Positions 1-5,889 of a stretch of 8,113 bases of DNA are shown one piece after another. A model generated the notes under the pieces. It did not search any database and had not been told where the DNA came from. It worked only from the letters and a program-made list of their open reading frames with translations. The stretch is from Pseudomonadota bacterium (lineage in GTDB: Bacteria > Pseudomonadota > Gammaproteobacteria > Burkholderiales > SG8-39). How positions within the stretch are numbered: position 1 is the first letter of the stretch; every line of letters starts with the position of its first letter. Where the stretch lies: positions 1 through 8,113 of the forward strand of contig JAKAIH010000108.1 in assembly GCA_021825225.1 (NCBI GenBank), given 5' to 3'. Both the position numbers and the translations under genes were made by a program.

Positions 1-2
1 AG

Positions 3-173
3 CGCAGTCTGGCACTGGCGCGCATGCTGAAGGCGCTGTTCAGCTCCATTGGCGAGTGGCTCGAACGCAACGAAAACTCGGAGCGCGATGGCTTCTTCTC
101 GGCTGCGGAGAATCTGGCCGACCTCGAGCAACGCCAGCGTCATTTCGAACGCACGGGCATGGCCCATTACTGA
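3..173 (+). CDS. DUF3563-like small protein, 3' part or whole short gene
   Basis: This reading frame is open from the left edge and stops at TGA 171-173. An ATG at 24 would give a complete 49-residue protein, but no Shine-Dalgarno sequence precedes it, so the gene may begin outside the window. What can be read is an amphipathic helical stretch (residues MLKALFSSIGEWLERNE from the ATG), then FFSAAENLADLEQRQRHFER. The motif DLExRxRxxER near the C-terminus, the aromatic-Ala-x-Ala-x(2)-LADLE pattern and the roughly 50-residue size resemble the DUF3563 family of small proteobacterial proteins, whose function is unknown. The protein is charged, with no signal peptide or clear membrane segment. The family call is from memory and tentative. 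That the frame is a real gene is likelier than the family name. Confidence 0.5.
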   Translation, partial: RSLALARMLKALFSSIGEWLERNENSERDGFFSAAENLADLEQRQRHFERTGMAHY

Positions 174-258
174 GCCGGCATTATAGGCTCGCCGCAGGCT
201 CCGGAGACACCGCCCCTGATGCCGTTGCGCATCCGGGCGGATTTCTTCGCCGCCAGCC

Positions 259-272
259 CGGCCCAAGGGCCG
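259..272. terminator. Weak hairpin between convergent genes
   Basis: CGGCC (259-263) and GGCCG (268-272) form a perfect 5-bp stem around CAAG, in the 113-base gap between the end of the DUF3563-like gene (+) and the end of the sirtuin gene (-). No T-tract follows on either strand, so this is at best a weak or factor-assisted transcription end. Nothing else is evident in this gap. Confidence 0.2.
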
Positions 273-286
273 CTCCTCGTCCGAGA

Positions 287-1042
287 TCACAGTATGCGCG
301 GCAGCGTGCTGCCGATGGAATCGCCGAGTACCGCGTCGGCGATATCGTCGAAGGGCGTCGGCTCGGCATTGACGATCACCACACGCGCTCCGGCCGATTT
401 TGCCTCGGATACCGCACCCGCTATCGGATAGACCTGCAGGCTGCTGCCGACGGCGATGAAGCAATCGGCCTCGGCCGCACAGCGCATCGCCCGATCAATC
501 ACCTCCGGCACCAGGTTCTGCCCGAATGAAATGGTGTCGCTCTTCAGAATTCCGCCGCAGAGGGTGCACGGCGGATCGTCCTCGCCGGTCAACAGGCGCA
601 CCAGCGTTTCCTGCATCGGCCCCTTCCAGCCACAGCTCATGCACACCACCTTGAGCACCGTGCCGTGCACCTCGATCACGCGTTCGGGCGAATTCCCCGC
701 CTTCTGATGCAGACCGTCGATATTCTGCGTGATCAGCGCATGCAGCTTGCCGCGCCGCTCCAGTCCGACGATGGCCTCGTGGCCTGCGTTCGGCCGCGCC
801 TCCCAGGCCGGATGCACCAGGCGCGCCTGCCACGCCTTCTTGCGTATCTCGGCGTCGGCCATGTAATAGCGTATGTTGGAAAGCTTCTCCGCCTCCGGAT
901 CGCGCGTCCACACGCCCTGCGGCCCGCGAAAGTCCGGGATGCCCGACTCGGTGGAAATGCCCGCGCCGGTGAGAACCACCACGCGTTGCGCCGCCTGTAT
1001 CCAGCTGCGCACCTCGTCGATCAATGCCCCGGCCTGCACCAT
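287..1042 (-). CDS. Sir2-family NAD-dependent protein deacylase (CobB-like sirtuin)
   Basis: This is a 251-residue sirtuin. Sirtuins remove acetyl or other acyl groups from protein lysines using NAD+, giving nicotinamide and O-acyl-ADP-ribose, in the cytoplasm. Visible motifs are the NAD-binding GAGIS at 26-30, IPDFRG at 35-40, TQNIDGLHQKAG at 105-116, the catalytic His126 in VHG, a four-cysteine zinc site (Cys134, Cys137, Cys159, Cys162), VGSS at 198-201 and NAEPTP at 225-230. All catalytic elements are present and the length fits bacterial CobB-type enzymes. The frame stays open upstream to 1234, but I chose ATG 1042. It places the GAGIS motif at the usual distance from the N-terminus, has a weak GGGGG six bases upstream and sits 29 bases below a candidate extended -10 promoter. 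The acyl-selectivity motif Tyr-x-x-Arg of class III sirtuins reads Trp71-x-x-Arg74 here, so acyl preference is uncertain. It is transcribed divergently from the neighbouring 70-residue gene. Confidence 0.95.
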   Translation of the reverse strand: MVQAGALIDEVRSWIQAAQRVVVLTGAGISTESGIPDFRGPQGVWTRDPEAEKLSNIRYYMADAEIRKKAWQARLVHPAWEARPNAGHEAIVGLERRGKLHALITQNIDGLHQKAGNSPERVIEVHGTVLKVVCMSCGWKGPMQETLVRLLTGEDDPPCTLCGGILKSDTISFGQNLVPEVIDRAMRCAAEADCFIAVGSSLQVYPIAGAVSEAKSAGARVVIVNAEPTPFDDIADAVLGDSIGSTLPRIL

Positions 1043-1077
1043 ACGCCGCCCCCGATCCTGCCGCCTACGACAAGGCG

Positions 1078-1086
1078 ATTCTAACA
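1078..1086 (-). promoter_or_regulatory. Extended -10 promoter candidate for the sirtuin gene
   Basis: On the minus strand the bases read TGTTAGAAT, that is TG-n-TAGAAT. The hexamer matches TATAAT at 5 of 6 positions and carries the TG of an extended -10. No good -35 hexamer was found 15-19 bases upstream, as can happen in extended -10 promoters. The predicted start near 1071 leaves a leader of about 29 bases before ATG 1042. Confidence 0.4.
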
Positions 1087-1118
1087 TCGGCCTTGCGGAG
1101 GAACGCATGCCGGCCGGC

Positions 1119-1147
1119 TTGCCACAGCTGCGATTAGGGACAAGAAT
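1119..1147 (+). promoter_or_regulatory. Sigma-70-type promoter candidate for the 70-residue gene
   Basis: TTGCCA (1119-1124, 5 of 6 match to TTGACA) and AAGAAT (1142-1147, 4 of 6 match to TATAAT) are separated by 17 bases. The start would fall near 1154, upstream of the Shine-Dalgarno GGAGG at 1175-1179. It faces away from the sirtuin promoter, giving a divergent intergenic region. Confidence 0.35.
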
Positions 1148-1183
1148 GGAATACTTGGAAATCGACGCGAAAATGGAGGCATC

Positions 1184-1396
1184 ATGTTCAAGCTGCAGGT
1201 TCAGGAAGACGAAAAGGATCCCCAGGCCTGGCACGACGTCAAGGGGCCGGACGGCAAGCTGCTGACCTTCGAAAAGGAAGCCGCGGCCCGCGCCAGGCTG
1301 GAGGAGCTGTTTCCGATTCTGGTCAAGCTGGAGCGCTACGCCGCCGGTTCGAAACGCACGCGCGTCGTCAGCATCTACACGGAGAGCGAAGAGTAG
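1184..1396 (+). CDS. Small conserved-looking hypothetical protein, 70 residues
   Basis: I do not recognise a named family. The start is well supported: GGAGG at 1175-1179, four bases before ATG 1184, with a candidate promoter upstream. The protein is soluble and highly charged, without signal peptide, membrane segment or cysteine. It reads as a short beta-rich start (MFKLQVQEDEKDPQAWHDVKG), a PDGKLLTFEKE turn-strand, a helix with many Ala, Arg and Glu residues (about 32-50, AAARARLEELFPILVKLERY), and a final strand (RTRVVSIYTE, about 59-68). Such a compact beta-alpha-beta layout suggests a small folded domain rather than a chance frame, and codon use matches neighbouring genes. Position between the divergent sirtuin gene and kup gives no clear functional link. 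Real gene likely, function unknown. Confidence 0.75.
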   Translation: MFKLQVQEDEKDPQAWHDVKGPDGKLLTFEKEAAARARLEELFPILVKLERYAAGSKRTRVVSIYTESEE

Positions 1397-1404
1397 CGCA
1401 GCCC

Positions 1405-1427
1405 GGGTGCGGAAAAAGCCCGCGCCC
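1405..1427 (+). terminator. GC-rich hairpin after the 70-residue gene
   Basis: GGGTGCGG (1405-1412) pairs with CCGCGCCC (1420-1427) over 8 bp including one G-U wobble, around a seven-base loop AAAAAGC. It begins nine bases after the stop codon of the 70-residue gene. No T-tract follows, so it is a weak intrinsic terminator or an mRNA 3'-end stabiliser. The wobble pairs only in the plus-strand RNA, which favours that direction. Confidence 0.35.
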
Positions 1428-1434
1428 AGCCATA

Positions 1435-1463
1435 TTGCGCCGCAACATCATTAGGCATATAGT
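1435..1463 (+). promoter_or_regulatory. Promoter candidate for kup
   Basis: TTGCGC (1435-1440, 3 of 6 match to TTGACA) lies 17 bases upstream of TATAGT (1458-1463, 5 of 6 match to TATAAT). The predicted start near 1470 leaves a leader of about 27 bases, with Shine-Dalgarno GAGGA at 1487-1491 before ATG 1497. The leader is too short to hold a riboswitch. The -35 is poor but the -10 and spacing are good. Confidence 0.4.
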
Positions 1464-1496
1464 CGCGGTCCTCGCGTAGCCTCACTGAGGATTCTC

Positions 1497-3386
1497 ATGA
1501 CCTCAAGCGCTGGCGGATCGACCGCCAGATCCTCGCTGACCGTACTCTCCCTTGCCGCGCTCGGTGTCGTCTATGGCGACATCGGCACCAGTCCGCTGTA
1601 CGCGTTCAAGGAAGCGCTCACCGGTGCGCACGGCCTGCCGTTCACCGAGACCAACGTGCTCGCGGTGCTGTCGATGATGTTCTGGTCGATTACGCTGATC
1701 GTTTCGCTGAAGTATGTGAGCATCGTGCTGCGTTTCGACAACGGCGGCGAGGGCGGCATACTCGCGCTGCTCGCGCTCGCTACGCGCCTGACGCGCGCGC
1801 GGCCGCGCCTTGCATGGACGGCGGCCATGCTGGGCATTTTCGGCGCCTCGCTGTTCTACGGCGACGCGATCATCACGCCGGCGATCTCGGTGCTATCCGC
1901 GGTCGAAGGCCTGTCGGTGGCCACGCCCGCGTTCGAACACTGGATCGTGCCGATCACGATCGCAATCCTGGTCGGCCTGTTCGTCATCCAGGCCCATGGT
2001 ACCGGCACGCTCGGCAAGCTCTTCGGTCCGGTCATGGTTGTCTGGTTCCTCACGCTCGCGGCACTGGGCGCGGTCTCGATCGCGCACACGCCCGGCGTAC
2101 TTGCGGCGCTCGACCCGCGCTACGCGCTCAGCTTCGCGTGGCGCTCGCCCGGGCTCAGCTTTCTGGTGCTGGGGGCGGTGTTCCTCGCGCTGACCGGCGC
2201 CGAGGCGCTGTACGCCGACATGGGCCACTTCGGCGCGAAGCCGATCCGGCTGGCCTGGTTCGGCCTGGTGTTTCCCTCGCTCATGATCAATTACTTCGGC
2301 CAGGGCGCGCTGGTGCTGCGCGATCACGCGGCGATCAAGAACCCGTTCTATCTGCTCGCGCCGCAGGAACTGCTGATGCCGCTGGTGCTCCTTGCCACCG
2401 TAGCGACCGTGATCGCGTCGCAGGCGACCATCTCCGGCGCATTCTCGGTTACGCAGCAGGCCACGCGCCTGGGCTACCTCCCGCGCGTGCCCACCCGGCA
2501 TACCTCCGAAACCGAGCGCGGCCAGATCTACGTGCCGCAACTCAGTTGGACCATGCTGATGCTGGTCATCCTCCTGGTGCTCGGGTTCAAGACTTCGAGC
2601 GCGATCGCTTCGGCATACGGCATAGCGGTGTCGGGAACCATGGTGCTGACGACGGCGCTCATCACCGTGGTTGCCGTGTCCGCGCGCAAGCGGCCGAACC
2701 CCCTGTTCCTGCTGGTGCTCGCGTTGGTCGGCTCGCTCGAGTTCATATTCTTCGCGGCCAACACGACAAAGATCGCCGACGGCGGCTGGTTTCCGCTGCT
2801 GTGCGGCCTGGCGCTGTTCATATTGCTGACGACCTGGAAACGCGCCGAGACCATACTCACTGCGCACGAGCGCAGCAAGCGCGTTCCGCTGGATGCCTTC
2901 CCGACGCTGTGCAGCGCCGATATTCCGCGTGTGCCGGGCACCGCCGTCTACCTCTCGCCGGATCCCGGCTCGGTGCCCACGGTGCTGCTGCACAACCTCA
3001 AACACAACAAAGTCCTGCACCAGCGCATCGTGTTCCTGACCATAGTCAACGAAGACCTGCCCTATGTCGCCGATTTCGAGCGCACCGAGGTGCAGGTGAT
3101 CGAGCGCGGCCACGTCTACCAGGCAATGCTGCACTACGGTTTCATGGAGCAACCGGACGTGCCCAAGGGGCTGAAGCTGCTCGAGCGCCACGGACTCAAA
3201 TTCGACATGATGGATACCACTTTTTTCCTCGGCAAGGCCACCCTCGCGCGCGCAGACAAGCCGGGGCTGTTCACGTGGCGCCGCGACCTGTTTCGTTGGA
3301 TGCAACGCAACAGCCCCGCCACCGCGGAGTATTTCAAGCTGCAACCCGATCGCGTGATCGAGCTCGGCACCCGGGTTACGCTGTAG
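1497..3386 (+). CDS. kup: KUP-family potassium uptake protein
   Basis: This 629-residue inner-membrane protein imports K+ with protons (KUP/HAK/KT family; E. coli Kup is 622 residues). Family signatures are clear: GVVYGDIGTSPLYAFKE at 23-39, DNGGEGGILALLAL at 81-94, FYGDAIITPAISVLSAVEGL at 120-139, ALYADMGHFGAKPIRLAWF at 238-256, NYFGQGALVL at 265-274, AYGIAVSGTMVLTT at 373-386 and DGGWFPL at 428-434. About twelve hydrophobic segments fill residues 12-447. The rest is a cytoplasmic C-terminal domain with the conserved HNLKHNKVLHQR (499-510) and final RVIELGTRV (619-627). Asp28 and Glu137 match Asp23 and Glu116 that matter for transport in E. coli Kup. The position I align with Asp408 is Glu415, a conservative change. 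The start has GAGGA five bases upstream. It is probably monocistronic, since the next gene converges only 37 bases away. Confidence 0.97.
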   Translation: MTSSAGGSTARSSLTVLSLAALGVVYGDIGTSPLYAFKEALTGAHGLPFTETNVLAVLSMMFWSITLIVSLKYVSIVLRFDNGGEGGILALLALATRLTRARPRLAWTAAMLGIFGASLFYGDAIITPAISVLSAVEGLSVATPAFEHWIVPITIAILVGLFVIQAHGTGTLGKLFGPVMVVWFLTLAALGAVSIAHTPGVLAALDPRYALSFAWRSPGLSFLVLGAVFLALTGAEALYADMGHFGAKPIRLAWFGLVFPSLMINYFGQGALVLRDHAAIKNPFYLLAPQELLMPLVLLATVATVIASQATISGAFSVTQQATRLGYLPRVPTRHTSETERGQIYVPQLSWTMLMLVILLVLGFKTSSAIASAYGIAVSGTMVLTTALITVVAVSARKRPNPLFLLVLALVGSLEFIFFAANTTKIADGGWFPLLCGLALFILLTTWKRAETILTAHERSKRVPLDAFPTLCSADIPRVPGTAVYLSPDPGSVPTVLLHNLKHNKVLHQRIVFLTIVNEDLPYVADFERTEVQVIERGHVYQAMLHYGFMEQPDVPKGLKLLERHGLKFDMMDTTFFLGKATLARADKPGLFTWRRDLFRWMQRNSPATAEYFKLQPDRVIELGTRVTL

Positions 3387-3416
3387 GGATCGCTTCCCGC
3401 AGCGAAGCCGCGTCCC
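3386..3416. terminator. Imperfect hairpin between kup and the rhodanese gene
   Basis: GCTTC (3392-3396) pairs with GAAGC (3404-3408) around a seven-base loop, with an outer GGGA (3386-3389) and TCCC (3413-3416) able to close it over an internal loop. It overlaps the last base of the kup stop and lies between two convergent genes, so it may serve both directions. No T-tract follows on either strand. Confidence 0.3.
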
Positions 3417-3423
3417 TCACGCC

Positions 3424-5025
3424 TCAGTCGTATGTGCGGAAACGAATGGCGGGATCGCGCTTGATCTGTTCGGCCAGCGCCACTTCCCAGCTGAGATAGG
3501 CGCGTGCGTGCCTCTCGTAGTCCCCGGCGTGGTCGTAGGGCTTGTACCAGACGTCGTCCGCTGCCGTAGTCGCGTTGTCGCTGCCCGTTTCGGCAGGCAA
3601 CTGCGCGGCGAACCAGGCGGCGTTGCCGCCTTCGAGCACGCGTATTTCCGCATTCGGCCACAGGGCTTGGGCTTCAGCTGCCGCCAGGTGCGCGAGCGTG
3701 CCGTCCTCCGAAGTCAGCAGCAGCGAGCGCGCGTCAGCGAGTTTCGCGCGCGCCTCACCCAGGCGTGCGCGCACCGCCCACCAAGCGCCCGGAACATGCC
3801 CATCGCGAAACCTGAGGCTGGTGGCGAGATCGAGCACCGTCGCGCCTCCCTCGCCCCGGCCGCTCGCCGACTCCCCTGCCGTGACAGTGCGCCAGGGCTT
3901 GAACCCGGCCGGTGTTTGCCTGCGTGGGCCGCTCTCGAGCGCCCAGCCGCCAAAGCCGTTCTCGCCCGCGGGCTCGAGCACGTACACCTCGCTCCAGCCC
4001 ATCTGATTCAGCCAGGATGCGGTCATCACCGAGCGCACCCGTGCCGGATCGATCAGCACGATGCGCGCCCCGCGCACGCCGATGAATTCGTCGGTCGCCT
4101 GTACCAGTTGCCCGCCCGGCGCATGGCGCGCGCCGGCAATGTGCAGCTGCTGGAATTCCTGCGGCGTACGCACATCGAGCAGGTACAGGGTGCGGCCTGC
4201 GTCGCGCTGCCACGCCTCGACATCACCGCGCGAGGCGAATTTCACTGCGAAGCGCTGCGCCACGCGTTCGGCCGCCGCGCGCGCCCTCGCAGCCCCCGCG
4301 ACACTGGGTGCGGGCGCCACCGCAGTCGAGCCGCGCTCGCATCGGTAGCCGGCCAGTTCCCAGCCCATGGTGCCGTCCTTCAACGCCACCACTTCGTTCG
4401 GTATGCCTGCGTTCCTGAGCGACTGGCAACCGATGATACTGCGCGTGCGGCCGGCGCAATTGACCACCACCAGCGTATCGGGCTCGGGCGCGAGCTCGTG
4501 CACGCGATACACCAACTCCGCGCCCGGGGCATCTATGCCGCCCGGGATATTCATGCGGTGGTATTCCTCATACGGCCGCGAATCGAGGATCACGAGCTTC
4601 CTGCCGCGGTCGATCAGTCGCCTGATTTCCTGCGGCGGCACCCGCGGCGTATCGTAGTGATGCTCGACGAATTCGCCGAAAGCCTTGGACGGCACGTTGA
4701 CCCCGGAAAACAGCTCGCCGCCTGCAGCTTTCCAACCGGCGCAGCCGCCATCGAGGATCGCCAGGTCCGTGTAGCCCAGTTCGGCGAGTTTCGCCGCGGC
4801 GCGCTCGGCCAGGCCCTCGCCGCCGCCGTCGAGCAGCACCGCCGGCACGCTGCGGCGCGGCAGCAGGTCGGCGACCAGCATCTCGAGGCGCGACAGCGGC
4901 AGCGAACAGGCGAAGAAAGGATGGCCCCGGTAATGCACGCCCTGTTCGCGCACATCGAGCAGGGCGAATTCGCTGTCTGCGAGCAACAGCGCGCGCAGCG
5001 CCGCCGGCGAGATGAGCCGGCTCAT
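3424..5025 (-). CDS. Four-domain rhodanese (sulfurtransferase) protein
   Basis: This 533-residue cytoplasmic protein has four rhodanese-like modules in tandem. Approximate limits are 1-104 (LLDVRE at 22-27, LDGGCAGW at 91-98), 128-228 (ILDSRPYEEYHRMNIPGGI at 146-164), 265-362 (LLDVRTPQEFQQLHIAGARH at 282-301) and 385-475 (VLDLATSLRFRDGHVPGAW at 397-415). Only module 2 keeps a catalytic cysteine, Cys190, in the loop CAGRTR (190-195) following VVVN. At the matching sites module 1 has Asp66, module 3 has Asp326 and module 4 has Thr438-Ser439, so three modules look inactive and may be structural or substrate-binding. A C-terminal tail (about 490-533, DDVWYKPYDHAGDYERH and onward) is unlike rhodanese. 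Rhodaneses carry sulfane sulfur as a cysteine persulfide. The gene overlaps the upstream dioxygenase gene by ATGA and has no Shine-Dalgarno of its own, implying translational coupling and a shared task in thiol sulfur metabolism. The donor and acceptor cannot be read from sequence. Confidence 0.92.
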   Translation of the reverse strand: MSRLISPAALRALLLADSEFALLDVREQGVHYRGHPFFACSLPLSRLEMLVADLLPRRSVPAVLLDGGGEGLAERAAAKLAELGYTDLAILDGGCAGWKAAGGELFSGVNVPSKAFGEFVEHHYDTPRVPPQEIRRLIDRGRKLVILDSRPYEEYHRMNIPGGIDAPGAELVYRVHELAPEPDTLVVVNCAGRTRSIIGCQSLRNAGIPNEVVALKDGTMGWELAGYRCERGSTAVAPAPSVAGAARARAAAERVAQRFAVKFASRGDVEAWQRDAGRTLYLLDVRTPQEFQQLHIAGARHAPGGQLVQATDEFIGVRGARIVLIDPARVRSVMTASWLNQMGWSEVYVLEPAGENGFGGWALESGPRRQTPAGFKPWRTVTAGESASGRGEGGATVLDLATSLRFRDGHVPGAWWAVRARLGEARAKLADARSLLLTSEDGTLAHLAAAEAQALWPNAEIRVLEGGNAAWFAAQLPAETGSDNATTAADDVWYKPYDHAGDYERHARAYLSWEVALAEQIKRDPAIRFRTYD

Positions 5026-5609
5026 GCGCGGACCGGGCGCGCTTCGCGGATGTCGGAATGCGGCGGGAAAATGCCCCAGGCATGTTCCTCGGGCTTATAG
5101 AACTCGCGCCGATGCAGCTGCTCCAGGCCGAGGCCGTACATATGGAAATTCAGCAGCGGCGCATCGATGTGGATCGAATGCAGGTCCTCCGGCATGAACG
5201 ACACGCCCGAGCCCTGCCGCACCAGGTGCTGGCCTTTCTCGCGCACGCCGTTGTCGGCGGTGCGCTCGTAGAAGCGGTTCAGCTCCTCTCCGGTTACGCC
5301 GACGATCACCGCCCAGGTAGTGTGATTGTGCGCCGGCGTGCTGTAACCGCCCAGCGAGGCGTTGGCATAGAGCGCATAGCGATGATCGGCATCCTCGGCG
5401 AGGCGATAGAGGCAGGATTTGCGCGCGCCCCCGGGCTCGGGCGGCGGGAAATCCTGCGTCGTGAATAAATCGGTGCGCGCCGCGAGGCGGATCAGCCGCT
5501 GCCTGATCTTTGCGAGCGCCGGGCGCGTGATGCCCTCGCGCTGCTCGATGGTGCGGATGTCCTCCAGCGCGGCGTCGATCTCGCGCCTGCGTTCCTGCGT
5601 CTGGTCCAT
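5022..5609 (-). CDS. Cupin-fold thiol dioxygenase (cysteine dioxygenase family)
   Basis: This 195-residue soluble protein resembles the cysteine dioxygenase family, non-haem iron enzymes that use O2 to convert a thiol to a sulfinate. The cupin motif PAHNHTTWAVIVG at 92-104 supplies iron ligands His94 and His96, and His144 in PEDLHSIH (140-147) is the likely third. Residues NFHMY at 154-158 align with the Ser-His-Tyr triad of mammalian cysteine dioxygenase, keeping His156 and Tyr158 with Asn154 for Ser. Val101 occupies the place of the crosslinking Cys93, so no Cys-Tyr cofactor can form. Substrate could be cysteine, 3-mercaptopropionate or another small thiol. The N-terminal 45 residues form a charged helical region. 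Start ATG 5609 is fixed by a perfect AGGAGG seven bases upstream, although the frame is open to 5795. It is first in an operon with the rhodanese gene, stop and start overlapping as ATGA. Confidence 0.87.
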   Translation of the reverse strand: MDQTQERRREIDAALEDIRTIEQREGITRPALAKIRQRLIRLAARTDLFTTQDFPPPEPGGARKSCLYRLAEDADHRYALYANASLGGYSTPAHNHTTWAVIVGVTGEELNRFYERTADNGVREKGQHLVRQGSGVSFMPEDLHSIHIDAPLLNFHMYGLGLEQLHRREFYKPEEHAWGIFPPHSDIREARPVRA

Positions 5610-5616
5610 GGATGTT

Positions 5617-5622
5617 CCTCCT
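5617..5622 (-). promoter_or_regulatory. Strong Shine-Dalgarno that fixes the dioxygenase start
   Basis: AGGAGG on the minus strand lies seven bases before ATG 5609. It is the best ribosome-binding site in the window and argues against any start further upstream in the same open frame. Confidence 0.8.
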
Positions 5623-5705
5623 GTTTGGTGCGCGGCGACATGGGCGTCACCACGCCTTGATGCCATTGTGCTTCGCCAGCGCCTTGTCCCCGGCCTGCAT
5701 CGACC

Positions 5706-5734
5706 TTGACTTAGGCCGCAGCCGCACCTATACA
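5706..5734 (+). promoter_or_regulatory. Sigma-70-type promoter on the plus strand, upstream of a structured RNA
   Basis: TTGACT (5706-5711, 5 of 6 match to TTGACA) and TATACA (5729-5734, 4 of 6 match to TATAAT) are 17 bases apart, in a locally AT-rich patch of otherwise GC-rich DNA. Among the promoter candidates here this has the best -35 together with ideal spacing. It points rightward, where no protein gene starts, so its product is probably the small RNA proposed at 5741-5885. The same AT-rich patch may also serve the dioxygenase operon on the other strand, but I found no convincing minus-strand hexamer pair. Confidence 0.5.
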
Positions 5735-5762
5735 TAAATTGCAGTAACAACGGAGGCGCATC

Positions 5763-5776
5763 GACTGAAGACTGAA
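5763..5776. repeat. Tandem 7-bp duplication GACTGAA
   Basis: GACTGAA occurs twice head-to-tail (5763-5769 and 5770-5776) in the apparently unpaired 5' segment of the candidate small RNA. It could be a duplicated protein or RNA contact site, or simple chance at this length. Confidence 0.4.
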
Positions 5777-5855
5777 TTTTGATTCCAACTATCAACGGGG
5801 CGCAACCCCGTACGCGCCGTAACTACGGCAACGGCACTTCCAAAATGGGTGCCCC

Positions 5856-5885
5856 AAGCCCCGCCTCGAGCGGGGCTTCCTTTTT
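5856..5885 (+). terminator. Strong intrinsic terminator (first of a tandem series)
   Basis: AAGCCCCGC (5856-5864) pairs perfectly with GCGGGGCTT (5870-5878) over 9 bp around the loop CTCGA, followed by CC and five T (5881-5885). This is a textbook Rho-independent terminator for plus-strand transcription. On the minus strand the stem is preceded by A-rich sequence and not followed by a T-tract, so it would not work well for prfC. No plus-strand protein gene precedes it. Confidence 0.75.
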
Positions 5886-5889
5886 AGCT

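Larger units (their letters stand above)
5741..5885 (+). ncRNA. Candidate small regulatory RNA, about 145 nt
   Basis: The 5' end is set by the promoter at 5706-5734 and the 3' end by the terminator at 5856-5885. Between them the plus strand offers four adjacent hairpins: TTGAT/ATCAA (5779-5783 with 5791-5795, loop TCCAACT), CGGGG/CCCCG (5796-5800 with 5806-5810, loop CGCAA), GCCGT/ACGGC (5816-5820 with 5825-5829, loop AACT) and GGCAC/GTGCC (5833-5837 with 5849-5853). The terminator stem follows three bases later. The first part, about 5741-5778, looks unpaired and holds CGGAGG and a doubled GACTGAA, so it could be the target-pairing region. No start codon with a fitting ribosome-binding site opens a convincing short gene here. 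I do not recognise it as a known RNA family. Targets are unknown. Alternatives are an untranslated leader, or unrelated small palindromes. Confidence 0.5.

Noticed and set aside
1043..1234. Upstream extension of the sirtuin to an ATG at 1234
   Set aside because: It would overlap the divergent 70-residue gene and its promoter, the added residues are not sirtuin-like, and ATG 1042 fits family length.
1464..1496. c-di-AMP or other riboswitch upstream of kup
   Set aside because: The predicted leader is only about 27 bases, too short for any such structure.
1814..3499. Long open frames overlapping kup (plus-strand second frame, and minus strand 1893-3344)
   Set aside because: Both are Arg-, His- and Gln-rich with no membrane pattern, while the kup frame has full family motifs end to end.
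3508..5100. Long plus-strand open frame antisense to the rhodanese gene (530 codons)
   Set aside because: Composition is typical of GC-rich antisense sequence. The minus-strand frame carries four clear rhodanese modules.
5741..5784. Short peptide gene behind GGAGG at 5752-5756
   Set aside because: No ATG, GTG or TTG lies 4-12 bases downstream of it. The next TTG, at 5779, is too far away and leads into the terminators.
5610..5795. Upstream extension of the dioxygenase to an ATG at 5795
   Set aside because: The perfect AGGAGG at 5617-5622 fixes the start at 5609, and the extra residues show no domain pattern.
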